A stretch of 20,444 nt of DNA, from positions 1 to 20,444 of the forward strand of contig JALHTA010000113.1 of NCBI GenBank assembly GCA_022865545.1, read 5' to 3'. Made by a program: the position numbers and the translations under genes. The notes beneath the pieces are model-generated. The model was not told the origin of the DNA, ran no database searches, and saw only the letters and a list, made by a program, of their open reading frames with translations. Below, one piece after another: positions 1-6,439 of this stretch (positions are counted from its first letter, which is position 1; each line of letters opens with the position of its first letter). This DNA is from Actinomycetota bacterium (GTDB taxonomy: Bacteria > Actinomycetota > Humimicrobiia > Humimicrobiales > Humimicrobiaceae).

Positions 1-76
1 TTGTGCAGGAAGAAAGGATAATCATAGAGACAAGTAAAAATAAAGTGATAAGGCATATGATTGCATTCTATTTCAT
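1..76 (-). pseudogene. 5' end of a lipoprotein gene with UAG at codon 3 (partial)
   Basis: Read on the minus strand, ATG at 76-74 is preceded by a very strong Shine-Dalgarno sequence, AAAGGAGGG (94-86), with a 9-nt spacer. The frame reads M-K-stop-N-A-I-I-C, then a hydrophobic stretch, then ILSSC-T up to the window edge. This is a textbook type II signal peptide: short n-region, hydrophobic core and an LSSC lipobox whose cysteine would be lipidated. The only defect is TAG at 70-68; AAG (Lys), one base away, would give the usual MKKN n-region. No ATG, GTG or TTG between the stop and the hydrophobic core could restart the full signal peptide. The rest of the gene lies outside the window, so the product and its function are unknown. 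It could be a recent nonsense pseudogene, a sequencing or assembly error, or a read-through codon. TAG is used as an ordinary stop by dnaB, purA, mcsB and clpC here, which argues against global recoding. Confidence 0.6.
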
Positions 77-356
77 AAAACCTCTCCCTCCTTTAAAATC
101 ACCATTTGTAGAAAAATAAACCCTTGATAGAACTGGTATCTATGTAATTCTACAAAATTTATCCACTAGATGGTATCATTATTTTAGAATTTATCACTTT
201 TTGTATAACTCCCGGATATCTGTATCTTCAAAGTGGATAAACAGGGTTTAAAAGAAACATAAAAAGTAGGCCAGGCCAGGTGGATTTTTTCCACAGGGTC
301 TTTATTTTAATCGGGTTTTAATATATAAAAGCTAAAAGACATAAGAAAGGCTATAA
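77..356. other. Divergent intergenic region with DnaA-box-like sites
   Basis: This 280-base AT-rich gap separates the divergent lipoprotein start from the histidine phosphatase gene. It holds TTATCCACT (159-167), its exact reverse complement AGTGGATAA (232-240), and TTTTCCACA (287-295). Each is one mismatch from the DnaA box TTATCCACA. The third lies in a small inverted repeat, GTGGA (280-284) and TCCAC (290-294). A second inverted pair is TTTGTAGAA (105-113) and TTCTACAAA (148-156). No clear sigma-A promoter is visible for either gene. An origin or DnaA-regulated role is an inference only; dnaA, dnaN, rpmH and parAB are not in the window. Confidence 0.3.
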
Positions 357-1031
357 GTGGGAGTAAAATTATTTTTAATAAGACATGGGCAGACGAGTTG
401 GAATGTAGAGGGAAGATATCAGGGGGACCATGACATAGAGCTAAACCAGGTCGGCATAAAACAGGCAAAGCTGGCTGCAAAGTACCTTTCCAGGGTAGAG
501 TTTGCAAATATTTATTCCAGCCCTTTAAAACGTGCCCTTTATACAGCGGAGACAATAAAAGGCAGGAGGGATCTCAAGATAAAAGTCAGGGATGACCTGA
601 AAGAGATGAATTTTGGCAAATGGGAAGGCCTGAAATTTCTTGAGATAAATGAGAAATATCATAAGGATTACCAAAAATGGCTCGAGGATCCATATAATAA
701 TAGACCCACGGATGGGGAGAATTTTAAGGAAATAACAGAAAGGACCACAGCCGAGATCAGTAGGATCGTTTCAGAAAATACTGATGGTTCAAGTGTTGCA
801 ATAGTCGCACATGGGGGTGTAATACTGTCACTTTTAGTATATTGGCTGCAGATCCCTTTAGAACGCTGGAAATCAATAATACAGAGGCAGGGGGCAATAA
901 ATATTGCAGTAATCGATAAAGGTTATCCCTATATATCAGCAATAAACTATACAGGGCATTTAAAACCTATCTATGATGATGCTGAGGATAAAGTCATAAA
1001 AATATACAGCAGTTTAAGGAATAATAAATAA
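357..1031 (+). CDS. Histidine phosphatase family protein (phosphoglycerate mutase-like)
   Basis: A 224-residue member of the histidine phosphatase (branch 1) superfamily, which removes phosphate from small metabolites or proteins through a phosphohistidine intermediate. The RHG signature with nucleophile His10 is at residues 9-11. Arg59 lies in SSPLKRA, the acid/base candidate Glu83 in LKEMNFGKWEG, and the second catalytic histidine His152 in VAHGGV. All four expected catalytic elements are therefore present. The start is GTG at 357, with AGAAAGG at 344-350 as ribosome binding site and the RHG motif only eight residues in, as usual. It sits 14 bases before the MscS-like gene and is probably cotranscribed with it. 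The family covers CobC-like alpha-ribazole phosphatases, GpmB/PhoE-type phosphatases and others; no neighbour here (no cobalamin genes) narrows the substrate. Confidence 0.88.
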   Translation: MGVKLFLIRHGQTSWNVEGRYQGDHDIELNQVGIKQAKLAAKYLSRVEFANIYSSPLKRALYTAETIKGRRDLKIKVRDDLKEMNFGKWEGLKFLEINEKYHKDYQKWLEDPYNNRPTDGENFKEITERTTAEISRIVSENTDGSSVAIVAHGGVILSLLVYWLQIPLERWKSIIQRQGAINIAVIDKGYPYISAINYTGHLKPIYDDAEDKVIKIYSSLRNNK

Positions 1032-1045
1032 ACCGGAGGTTTAGG

Positions 1046-1921
1046 ATGGAAGAAGGCACAGAGAATGTAAATATGTTAAGTGGGGGTTTTATACAGAATT
1101 TTTTAGATAACTGGATAAATATTGCAATAATCATTGGGGCTCTTGTGGTCCTTGTTGTCATTGTCAGTATTGTCAGGAGAAGGTTAACGAGATTTTTCGA
1201 AAGAAAGATCCCTGAGGACCGCATGCTTATAAGGAAACGCACGCTTACATTTAATAGCGTCATATCAAATCTGGTAATAGTAGTAGCTTTTATAGCAGCT
1301 GCCCTGATAGTAGCTGAACAACTGGGCATCAGCGTTACCCCTCTTCTGGCAGGTGCAGGAGTCGCGGGGATCGTCTTTGGTTTCGGTGCCCAGAACCTTA
1401 TAAAGGATATTATAAACGGAGTCTTTATACTTTTTGAACAATGGTATCAGGTAGATGATGTTGTAACTGTGGCAGGGATAACAGGTTCAGTGGAAAGGTT
1501 CAATCTAAGGACTACAGTATTAAGGGATATCGAGGGAACGGTCCATTATATTCCCAATGGGGAGATATCAATGCTCGGTAATAGGACCCAGCTGTGGTCG
1601 AGGGCAGTAGTAGATGTAGGCGTTCATTATGACGAAGACTTAGACAGGGTAGTCGGGGTCCTGGAGGAGATATTTGATGAGATAATGAATGATAAAAAAT
1701 ATAAGAAAATGATCCTTGAAAGACCATCAATACTTGGAGATGATGGAATAAGCGAGCTTGGGGATTCTGCTATAATATTCAAGCTGGTATGCAAGGTAAA
1801 ACCTGGAGAACAGTGGAACATAGCCAGGCAGCTCAGGAAAAGAATAAAGGATAAATTTGACGAGGTCGGCATAGAGATACCCTATCCCTGTACTAACATT
1901 TATATGAGGAATAATAAATAG
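1046..1921 (+). CDS. MscS-family small-conductance mechanosensitive channel
   Basis: A 291-residue membrane protein. Three hydrophobic helices are visible: about 24-43, 72-90, and a Gly/Ala-rich pore helix at 97-130 containing GAGVAGIVFGFGAQNLIKD. The regular Gly-Ala packing followed by the AQNLIKD-INGVFILFE block is diagnostic of the MscS pore (TM3a/b). The beta domain follows (YQVDDVV, TVAGITGSVE, RTTVLRD, VHYIPNGEI), then a C-terminal alpha/beta domain. Such channels open under membrane tension to release solutes on osmotic downshock. The length is close to the minimal three-helix MscS. GGAGGT at 1035-1040 precedes the ATG by 5 nt. It follows the histidine phosphatase gene by 14 bases, so the two probably form a small operon. 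No signal peptide or extra sensory domain is present. Confidence 0.92.
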   Translation: MEEGTENVNMLSGGFIQNFLDNWINIAIIIGALVVLVVIVSIVRRRLTRFFERKIPEDRMLIRKRTLTFNSVISNLVIVVAFIAAALIVAEQLGISVTPLLAGAGVAGIVFGFGAQNLIKDIINGVFILFEQWYQVDDVVTVAGITGSVERFNLRTTVLRDIEGTVHYIPNGEISMLGNRTQLWSRAVVDVGVHYDEDLDRVVGVLEEIFDEIMNDKKYKKMILERPSILGDDGISELGDSAIIFKLVCKVKPGEQWNIARQLRKRIKDKFDEVGIEIPYPCTNIYMRNNK

Positions 1922-1963
1922 ATAAATATTTTTTTTAAGATCAATAAAAGTACCAGTTTATTA

Positions 1964-1990
1964 TTGATTAATAATTTCATTTGTTATAAT
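1964..1990 (+). promoter_or_regulatory. Extended -10 promoter of the rpsF-dnaB operon
   Basis: A consensus TATAAT (1985-1990) is preceded by TGT, which makes a TGn extended -10 element. A weak -35 candidate, TTGATT (1964-1969), lies 15 bases upstream; an extended -10 can work with a poor -35. The transcript would start near 1997 and leave a leader of about 100 nt before rpsF. Confidence 0.7.
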
Positions 1991-2040
1991 ATCCCTAGTA
2001 TTAATGTAAGTTGAAAAAATTAAATATTTTTCATCTTTCT

Positions 2041-2078
2041 GTTCTACTTTATGAGTAGAACCTAATTTTGTTAATTAG
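2041..2078 (+). promoter_or_regulatory. Tandem hairpins in the rpsF leader
   Basis: Two adjacent perfect hairpins lie just before the rpsF Shine-Dalgarno sequence. The first has 8-bp arms, GTTCTACT (2041-2048) and AGTAGAAC (2054-2061), with loop TTATG. The second has 6-bp arms, CTAATT (2062-2067) and AATTAG (2073-2078), with loop TTGTT. Many bacteria carry an S6:S18-binding autoregulatory RNA upstream of rpsF. I do not see the CCG element expected for that motif, so this may be a variant or an unrelated structure. The first stem is not followed by a U-tract, so it is not an ordinary terminator. Confidence 0.5.
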
Positions 2079-2098
2079 TCCAAAGGAGGATCGCGAGA

Positions 2099-2386
2099 TT
2101 GAAAGAATATGAATTAGCTGTCATCTTTGACGCTACACTGGAAGAAGAAAAAGTCGACCAAGAGATAGCAAAACTAACCACACTTCTTGAAAAAGAAAAA
2201 TGCGAGATAGCCAGAATAGATAAATGGGGCGTTAAAAAACTCGCATATCCAATCAAAAAACAGGAAAGCGGATTCTATGCCATTATCTATTTCAATGGTG
2301 CAAGTGCGATTATTCCTGAGGTTGACCGCGTTAATAAGATCAATGATCTTGTTTTACGTCACATGGTAGTAAAAAGTGAGCAATAA
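2099..2386 (+). CDS. rpsF: 30S ribosomal protein S6
   Basis: A 95-residue protein of the length usual for S6, which binds the central domain of 16S rRNA as a heterodimer with S18. The N-terminus MKEYELAVIFDATLEEEKV, followed by DKWGVKKLAYPIKKQESGFYAIIYF and ending in LRHMVVK, matches the S6 ferredoxin-like fold pattern. The start is TTG at 2099, fixed by the strong AAAGGAGGA (2082-2090) 8 nt upstream. It is the first gene of the rpsF-ssb-rpsR-DUF2232-rplI-dnaB operon, downstream of an extended -10 promoter and two leader hairpins. S6 and S18 genes flank ssb, as in most bacteria. Nothing in the protein itself is unusual. Confidence 0.97.
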   Translation: MKEYELAVIFDATLEEEKVDQEIAKLTTLLEKEKCEIARIDKWGVKKLAYPIKKQESGFYAIIYFNGASAIIPEVDRVNKINDLVLRHMVVKSEQ

Positions 2387-2421
2387 TCAAAATTATTATA
2401 ATCAGAAAAGGGTGATATTAT

Positions 2422-2865
2422 ATGGCTTTTAGTGTCAACAATATAACCATACTGGGAAATATTACAAGGGATCCTGAACTCCGTTTTACTCCAAGCGGAA
2501 CGGCGGTAGTAAGTTTTGGACTTGCGGTAAACCGTAATATCCAAAATAAAAAATCAGGTGAATGGCAGAGCGAAGTTGATTTCTTCAATGTAACTGCATG
2601 GTATAAGCTAGCTGAGAATTGTGCTGAGAGCCTGGGTAAAGGCGACAGGGTACTTGTATCAGGAAGGCTTTCGCAGGATAGTTGGGAAGACAAGGAAGGA
2701 CAGAAGAGATCAACTGTAAAAGTAATAGCCAGCGTGGTCGCACCCAGCATGGAATTTGCTACTTGCAAACTTGAAAAGAATCCGAAAATGGACAGTGGGG
2801 GTATGGCTGCTGCCGAAAGCACGAAGGAAGAAGTCGATTTTACTGATGAAGACATACCATTTTAA
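2422..2865 (+). CDS. ssb: Single-stranded DNA-binding protein
   Basis: A 147-residue SSB that coats single-stranded DNA in replication, repair and recombination. The OB-fold spans about residues 1-110 (NNITILGNITRDPELRFTPSG, then FNVTAWYKLAENCAESLGKGDRVLVSGRL), which is the classical family signature. A short, less conserved linker follows. The protein ends in the acidic tip DFTDEDIPF, the usual docking site for partner proteins such as helicases and primase. The linker is much shorter than in many Gram-positive SSBs and lacks a long Gly/Gln-rich stretch. AAGGGTGA near 2406-2413 serves the ATG at 2422. It lies between rpsF and rpsR, and dnaB is further down the same operon, so replication and ribosome proteins are coexpressed. 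Confidence 0.97.
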   Translation: MAFSVNNITILGNITRDPELRFTPSGTAVVSFGLAVNRNIQNKKSGEWQSEVDFFNVTAWYKLAENCAESLGKGDRVLVSGRLSQDSWEDKEGQKRSTVKVIASVVAPSMEFATCKLEKNPKMDSGGMAAAESTKEEVDFTDEDIPF

Positions 2866-2924
2866 TAAATTATCTAAAGAATAAATAATTCTGTTTGAAA
2901 ACTTAGGAAAGGAGAGAAAAACAG

Positions 2925-3242
2925 TTGGCAAAGAAAAAAAGTAGTAGAAATAATAGGAATAGTGATAGGAATAGTGATAGGACCAGTGATAGGACCAGTG
3001 AAAGAGATAAAAATTCGGGCCCTTCCGGTCTAAGACAAAGGAAGAAGTATTGTTTTTTTTGCAAAGAGAATATAGATATTGTTGATTATAAAAATACTGG
3101 TATGCTGGAAAGATATATTTCCGATAGAGGCAAGATAAGACCCAGAAGGTCTTCAGGAAACTGTGTTCAGCATCAACGCAGGGTCGCCGTGGCTATAAAG
3201 AGAGCCAGGGTCATGGCTTTGATCCCATATTATCAAAGATAA
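2925..3242 (+). CDS. rpsR: 30S ribosomal protein S18 with N-terminal repeat extension
   Basis: A 105-residue S18; the family is usually 75-90 residues. The core runs from about residue 38 ([13 protein letters not shown]) through [22 protein letters not shown] to the hallmark [12 protein letters not shown]. Cys43, Cys46, Cys80 and His83 (CFFC and CVQH) are in place for a zinc site, so this is the zinc-binding (C+) type. The first 36 residues form a Ser/Arg/Asn/Asp-rich extension with four near-identical four-residue units ([16 protein letters not shown]). The start is TTG at 2925 after AAAGGAGAG (2907-2915), followed directly by AKKKSSR. S18 pairs with S6, encoded two genes upstream. The extension should project from the ribosome surface; its function is unknown. 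Confidence 0.96.
   Translation: MAKKKSSRNNRNSDRNSDRTSDRTSERDKNSGPSGLRQRKKYCFFCKENIDIVDYKNTGMLERYISDRGKIRPRRSSGNCVQHQRRVAVAIKRARVMALIPYYQR
2958..3005 (+). repeat. Four copies of a 12-bp in-frame tandem repeat within rpsR
   Basis: Units AATAGTGATAGG (twice), ACCAGTGATAGG (once) and ACCAGTGAAAGA (once) lie head to tail at 2958, 2970, 2982 and 2994. Each unit encodes one S-D/E-R block of the S18 N-terminal extension. Because the unit is a multiple of three bases, copy number can change without breaking the frame. Confidence 0.9.
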
Positions 3243-3259
3243 TCTATAGAGATTTTTAT

Positions 3260-4267
3260 ATGTCCTTTGATAACCTAAGCAGGATAAAAACAAAGAAGTT
3301 AAATCTGGGACTTCTTATCCTGTTTACTTTTTTAGCCCTGGTATTTTCATTCTTTGTGCCGGGACTTGGATTGCTCGGGATAGCGCTTCTGCCAATACCC
3401 ACAGTCCTGCTTGTGATAATGGGCAGGATAAGGGATGGTATTATATGCGCAATGGTAGCGTGCCTGGTGATACTGGCACTTAACTATATACTTGCACCGG
3501 TAGCTATTATCCTGATCATTTCGGTAGCTTTTATCTATAGGTCGGCTGTTGAAAATAAAAAGACTTACTGGCAGGTGATCGGGACAGTATTCTTTGCATT
3601 TTTTGTAGCCATCATTCTGTATATTATATTATTCTCTGCTTTTTACAGGGTAAATTTCTTTTCAGAGACCCTTGCGGGATACAATGAATATATAGACGGC
3701 CTGATGGATGATTCTTTTATAGAGGCATACAGCAGCCTGATGATGTTTGACCGGTCTCAGATGAGTGAAATAATAGCTCAGACGCAGAGCATGCTAAAGT
3801 TTATTCCCAGGATCCTACCGGGAATACTGGTGGTATCTTTTGGAATAATAAGCGGGCTAAATTATGCTTTTAGTGTACGGATATTTAAAAGATACCAGAT
3901 AGAGATCAAACCGCTGGTTCCATTTATAAAATGGGACCTTCCCTGGCATTATGTCTGGGGAGTAATAGTCGGGCTTGTTCTTGTTCTGGTCCCGGAAATG
4001 GGCAGTACGGCAGATGGTGGAAGATTAACCATAAATACTGCAATAGATATAGTGGGCTATAATCTGATAATAATATTTGGCTTTCTTTATCTGGTACTGG
4101 GAATCTCGGTTCTTTTTGGAATTTTTGCCAGGCTTAAAGTGGGAATCGTCTGGAAGATACTTATATTTGCATCTTTATGGTTCTTTTTTGCTTTTGCACT
4201 TATAGTTTTTCCATTAATGGGACTTATCGATATCTGGGTGAATTTCAGGAGACTAAAAAGAAAATAA
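3260..4267 (+). CDS. DUF2232 (YybS-like) integral membrane protein
   Basis: A 335-residue hydrophobic protein with about eight predicted membrane helices. They begin near residues 17-60 (GLLILFTFLALVFSFFVPG then LLGIALLPIPTVLLVIMG) and end at about 290-325, followed by a basic tail (RRLKRK). The Gly/Pro pattern LLPIPTVLLVIMGRIRDGI near the N-terminus and the position immediately after rpsR match the DUF2232/YybS family, which Bacillota usually encode at this same place. The molecular function of the family is not established to my knowledge. The start is ATG at 3260, 17 bases after rpsR, without an obvious strong Shine-Dalgarno sequence, so expression may depend on translation of rpsR. In Bacillus a gdpP (yybT) gene follows yybS; here rplI follows directly. 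Confidence 0.8.
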   Translation: MSFDNLSRIKTKKLNLGLLILFTFLALVFSFFVPGLGLLGIALLPIPTVLLVIMGRIRDGIICAMVACLVILALNYILAPVAIILIISVAFIYRSAVENKKTYWQVIGTVFFAFFVAIILYIILFSAFYRVNFFSETLAGYNEYIDGLMDDSFIEAYSSLMMFDRSQMSEIIAQTQSMLKFIPRILPGILVVSFGIISGLNYAFSVRIFKRYQIEIKPLVPFIKWDLPWHYVWGVIVGLVLVLVPEMGSTADGGRLTINTAIDIVGYNLIIIFGFLYLVLGISVLFGIFARLKVGIVWKILIFASLWFFFAFALIVFPLMGLIDIWVNFRRLKRK

Positions 4268-4311
4268 AAAATAAATTATAAAAACTAATCTTTATTATAC
4301 AGGAGGAAAAC

Positions 4312-5001
4312 TTGAAAGTAATATTAACACGGTATCATGAAAAATTAGGTGATTTAGGCGATATAGTCGAAGTCAAGGCTGGATATGCCAACAATTATTT
4401 AATACCCCAGGAGATAGCCATAATGGCTACAAAGGGTAATATAAATCAAATGGAACTGGTTAAAAAAGCTGCAGTAAAGGTTGAGGCAAAAAATGTTGAA
4501 GAAGCAAATAAGGTAGCTGAAGGTCTTGCAGATATTACCTTAAACTTCATTGTTAAGACCGGTGAAGAAGGCAAGCTCTATGGTTCTATTACCAATAAGG
4601 ATCTTGAGGTAAAAATAATGGAAGACAAGAAAGTCGAGATAGATAGAAAGAAGATCGATCTTCCAGAGCATATAAAAGAACTTGGCGAATATGATGTCGA
4701 TATAAAATTATATAAAGATGTGAAAGCGACTATTAAGGTGATTGTCGAACCTGATGAGGAGTCAAAGGCCCTGATAGAGGCTCATCAAAAGGAAAAAGAA
4801 TCATCAGAAGCAGAAGAAAAGAAAAAGATCGATGCTGATATAGAGACTGAGGCTGCCAAGGGAAAAACTCAAGAAGTCAAAAAAGAAGATGCAGCCAGTC
4901 TGGATGCATCGGAGACTGAAGAGGCTGATCCTGCTACCGAGGCAATAGAAGACGAAGAGAAGAAGACAGAGAAAAACAAATCGGACAAAAAAGATAAATA
5001 A
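4312..5001 (+). CDS. rplI: 50S ribosomal protein L9 with long charged C-terminal tail
   Basis: Residues 1-147 are a complete L9. The N-terminal rRNA-binding domain (MKVILTRYHEKLGDLGDIVEVKAGYANNYLIP) is followed by the long connecting helix and the C-terminal domain (GKLYGSITNKDL through DVDIKLYKDVKATIKVIV). L9 is normally about 148 residues. Here residues 148-229 add an 82-residue tail that is almost entirely Glu, Lys, Asp and Ala, with Ser/Thr, and ends in NKSDKKDK. It looks disordered or helical and contains no domain I recognise. The start is TTG at 4312 after AGGAGG (4301-4306). The reading frame is continuous into a normal TAA, so the tail is not an obvious frameshift artefact. dnaB starts 19 bases later. 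Confidence 0.96.
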   Translation: MKVILTRYHEKLGDLGDIVEVKAGYANNYLIPQEIAIMATKGNINQMELVKKAAVKVEAKNVEEANKVAEGLADITLNFIVKTGEEGKLYGSITNKDLEVKIMEDKKVEIDRKKIDLPEHIKELGEYDVDIKLYKDVKATIKVIVEPDEESKALIEAHQKEKESSEAEEKKKIDADIETEAAKGKTQEVKKEDAASLDASETEEADPATEAIEDEEKKTEKNKSDKKDK

Positions 5002-5020
5002 GACTAAAATTATTTAGCTT

Positions 5021-6439
5021 ATGCAGGATAAAATAAAAAATGATAGCCGCAGGTCACCGCTGGATACCAGCAGACTTCAGCGGATACCTCCATACAATAT
5101 TGAGGCTGAAGAATCCCTTTTAGGGGCCATGCTCATATCAAGGGATGCTGTAGCTTCAGTATTGGAGATAGTCAAATCAGATGATTTTTACAGGAAACAG
5201 AACCAGGTAATATTTGATTCTATTCTTGAACTCTATTCAAAAGGGGAACCCTCTGATCCGATCACTATTGCGGATCACCTTAAGAAGAAAAGTATGCTCG
5301 AAGAGGTGGGTGGCAAAACTTTTATCCATTCACTTATCAGCAATATACCCCTTGCGGCAAATGCAGAGTATTATGCGAGGATTGTAAGAAATCATTCAAT
5401 CTTGCGGAAACTGATATATGCTGCCACTGATATAGCTACTATGGGCTATGAGGTACCCGAGGACCTGGTCGCCACTGTCGACAAGGCGCAGGAGCTGATA
5501 TTTTCCATCTATCAGGATCTTAATCAGGGAAACAGTAGAAACTCAGTATCAGTTATGAAGGATATAGTATCTGAAGTATATGAAGAAGTAGAGATGCTTC
5601 ACGAAGCAGGATCCGATATCTCGGGTATATCTTCCGGTTATATAGATTTTGACCACATTACTTCAGGTTTCCATAATTCCGATCTAATAATAATCGCGGC
5701 AAGACCGGGTATGGGCAAGACTTCCTTTGTACTTGGTGCAGCAATGAATATTGCACTTAAGGAAAAGATCCCTGTTGCAATATTTTCTCTTGAGATGTCA
5801 AAGCATCAGGTGGCTCAAAGGCTTATGAGTGCACAGTCAAGGATCGATCTCCAGAGACTAAGAGATGGAAAGATAAGGGAAAATGAATGGACCAAGCTGG
5901 CCAGCGCTATAGAAAAACTTGCAGAATGTAAACTATATGTAGATGACACGGCATTTCTTACAGTAATGGACCTCCGGTCCAGGGCAAGGATGATGGCTTC
6001 GACATATGGTATTAAGATGATAATTGTCGATTATCTGCAGCTGATGCAATCGACTTCAAACTACAGGGGCAATAAAGTTCAGGAGATAACTGAAATATCC
6101 CAGAACCTAAAAGGTATTGCCAAAGAACTTGATATTCCCGTAATAGCTGTCTCGCAGCTTTCAAGGGAAGTAGAAAAAAGGGAAAACAAAAGACCGCAGC
6201 TTGCGGACCTCAGGGAATCAGGCTCCATAGAGCAGGATGCCGACCTTGTGGCTTTTGTATACAGGGATGAATATTATGATGAAAATTCAAATAAAAAGGG
6301 TGAGGCAGAATTGATAATAGCCAAGCATAGAAACGGACCTATAGGAAAGATAAAACTGCAATTCAATAAAAGATATGCATTATTTTCAAATTTAACAGGA
6401 TCACATCAGTTAGAAAAACGAGGTGAAGGAAATGTCTAG
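5021..6439 (+). CDS. dnaB: Replicative DNA helicase DnaB
   Basis: A 472-residue hexameric 5'-3' helicase that unwinds DNA at the replication fork. The N-terminal domain starts RIPPYNIEAEESLLGAMLIS (from about residue 21) and runs to about 150. The RecA-like domain has Walker A ARPGMGKTS near residues 227-236, the FSLEMSKHQVAQRLM motif, Walker B MIIVDYLQLMQ, and the SQLSREVEKRENKRPQLADLRESGSIEQDAD block with the arginine-finger region. All standard motifs are present, and no intein interrupts the Walker A region where DnaB inteins often sit. The ATG at 5021 is the first possible start after an in-frame TAG; no clear Shine-Dalgarno sequence is visible, so coupling to rplI, 19 bases upstream, is likely. 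Its last codons overlap the purA start by 8 bases. Confidence 0.97.
   Translation: MQDKIKNDSRRSPLDTSRLQRIPPYNIEAEESLLGAMLISRDAVASVLEIVKSDDFYRKQNQVIFDSILELYSKGEPSDPITIADHLKKKSMLEEVGGKTFIHSLISNIPLAANAEYYARIVRNHSILRKLIYAATDIATMGYEVPEDLVATVDKAQELIFSIYQDLNQGNSRNSVSVMKDIVSEVYEEVEMLHEAGSDISGISSGYIDFDHITSGFHNSDLIIIAARPGMGKTSFVLGAAMNIALKEKIPVAIFSLEMSKHQVAQRLMSAQSRIDLQRLRDGKIRENEWTKLASAIEKLAECKLYVDDTAFLTVMDLRSRARMMASTYGIKMIIVDYLQLMQSTSNYRGNKVQEITEISQNLKGIAKELDIPVIAVSQLSREVEKRENKRPQLADLRESGSIEQDADLVAFVYRDEYYDENSNKKGEAELIIAKHRNGPIGKIKLQFNKRYALFSNLTGSHQLEKRGEGNV

Noticed and set aside
3..119. Open plus-strand frame of 38 codons at the left edge, possibly the tail of an upstream gene
   Set aside because: It has no recognisable motif and runs opposite to the minus-strand start with a strong Shine-Dalgarno sequence and lipobox, which explains the region better.
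5690..6250. Possible intein in dnaB
   Set aside because: The Walker A to SQLSREVEKR region is contiguous with normal spacing, so no intein is present.
6423..6431. GTG at 6423 as the purA start
   Set aside because: It would place the start inside the GAGGTG ribosome binding site. ATG at 6432 has correct spacing and places Asp13 and His41 at the family positions.
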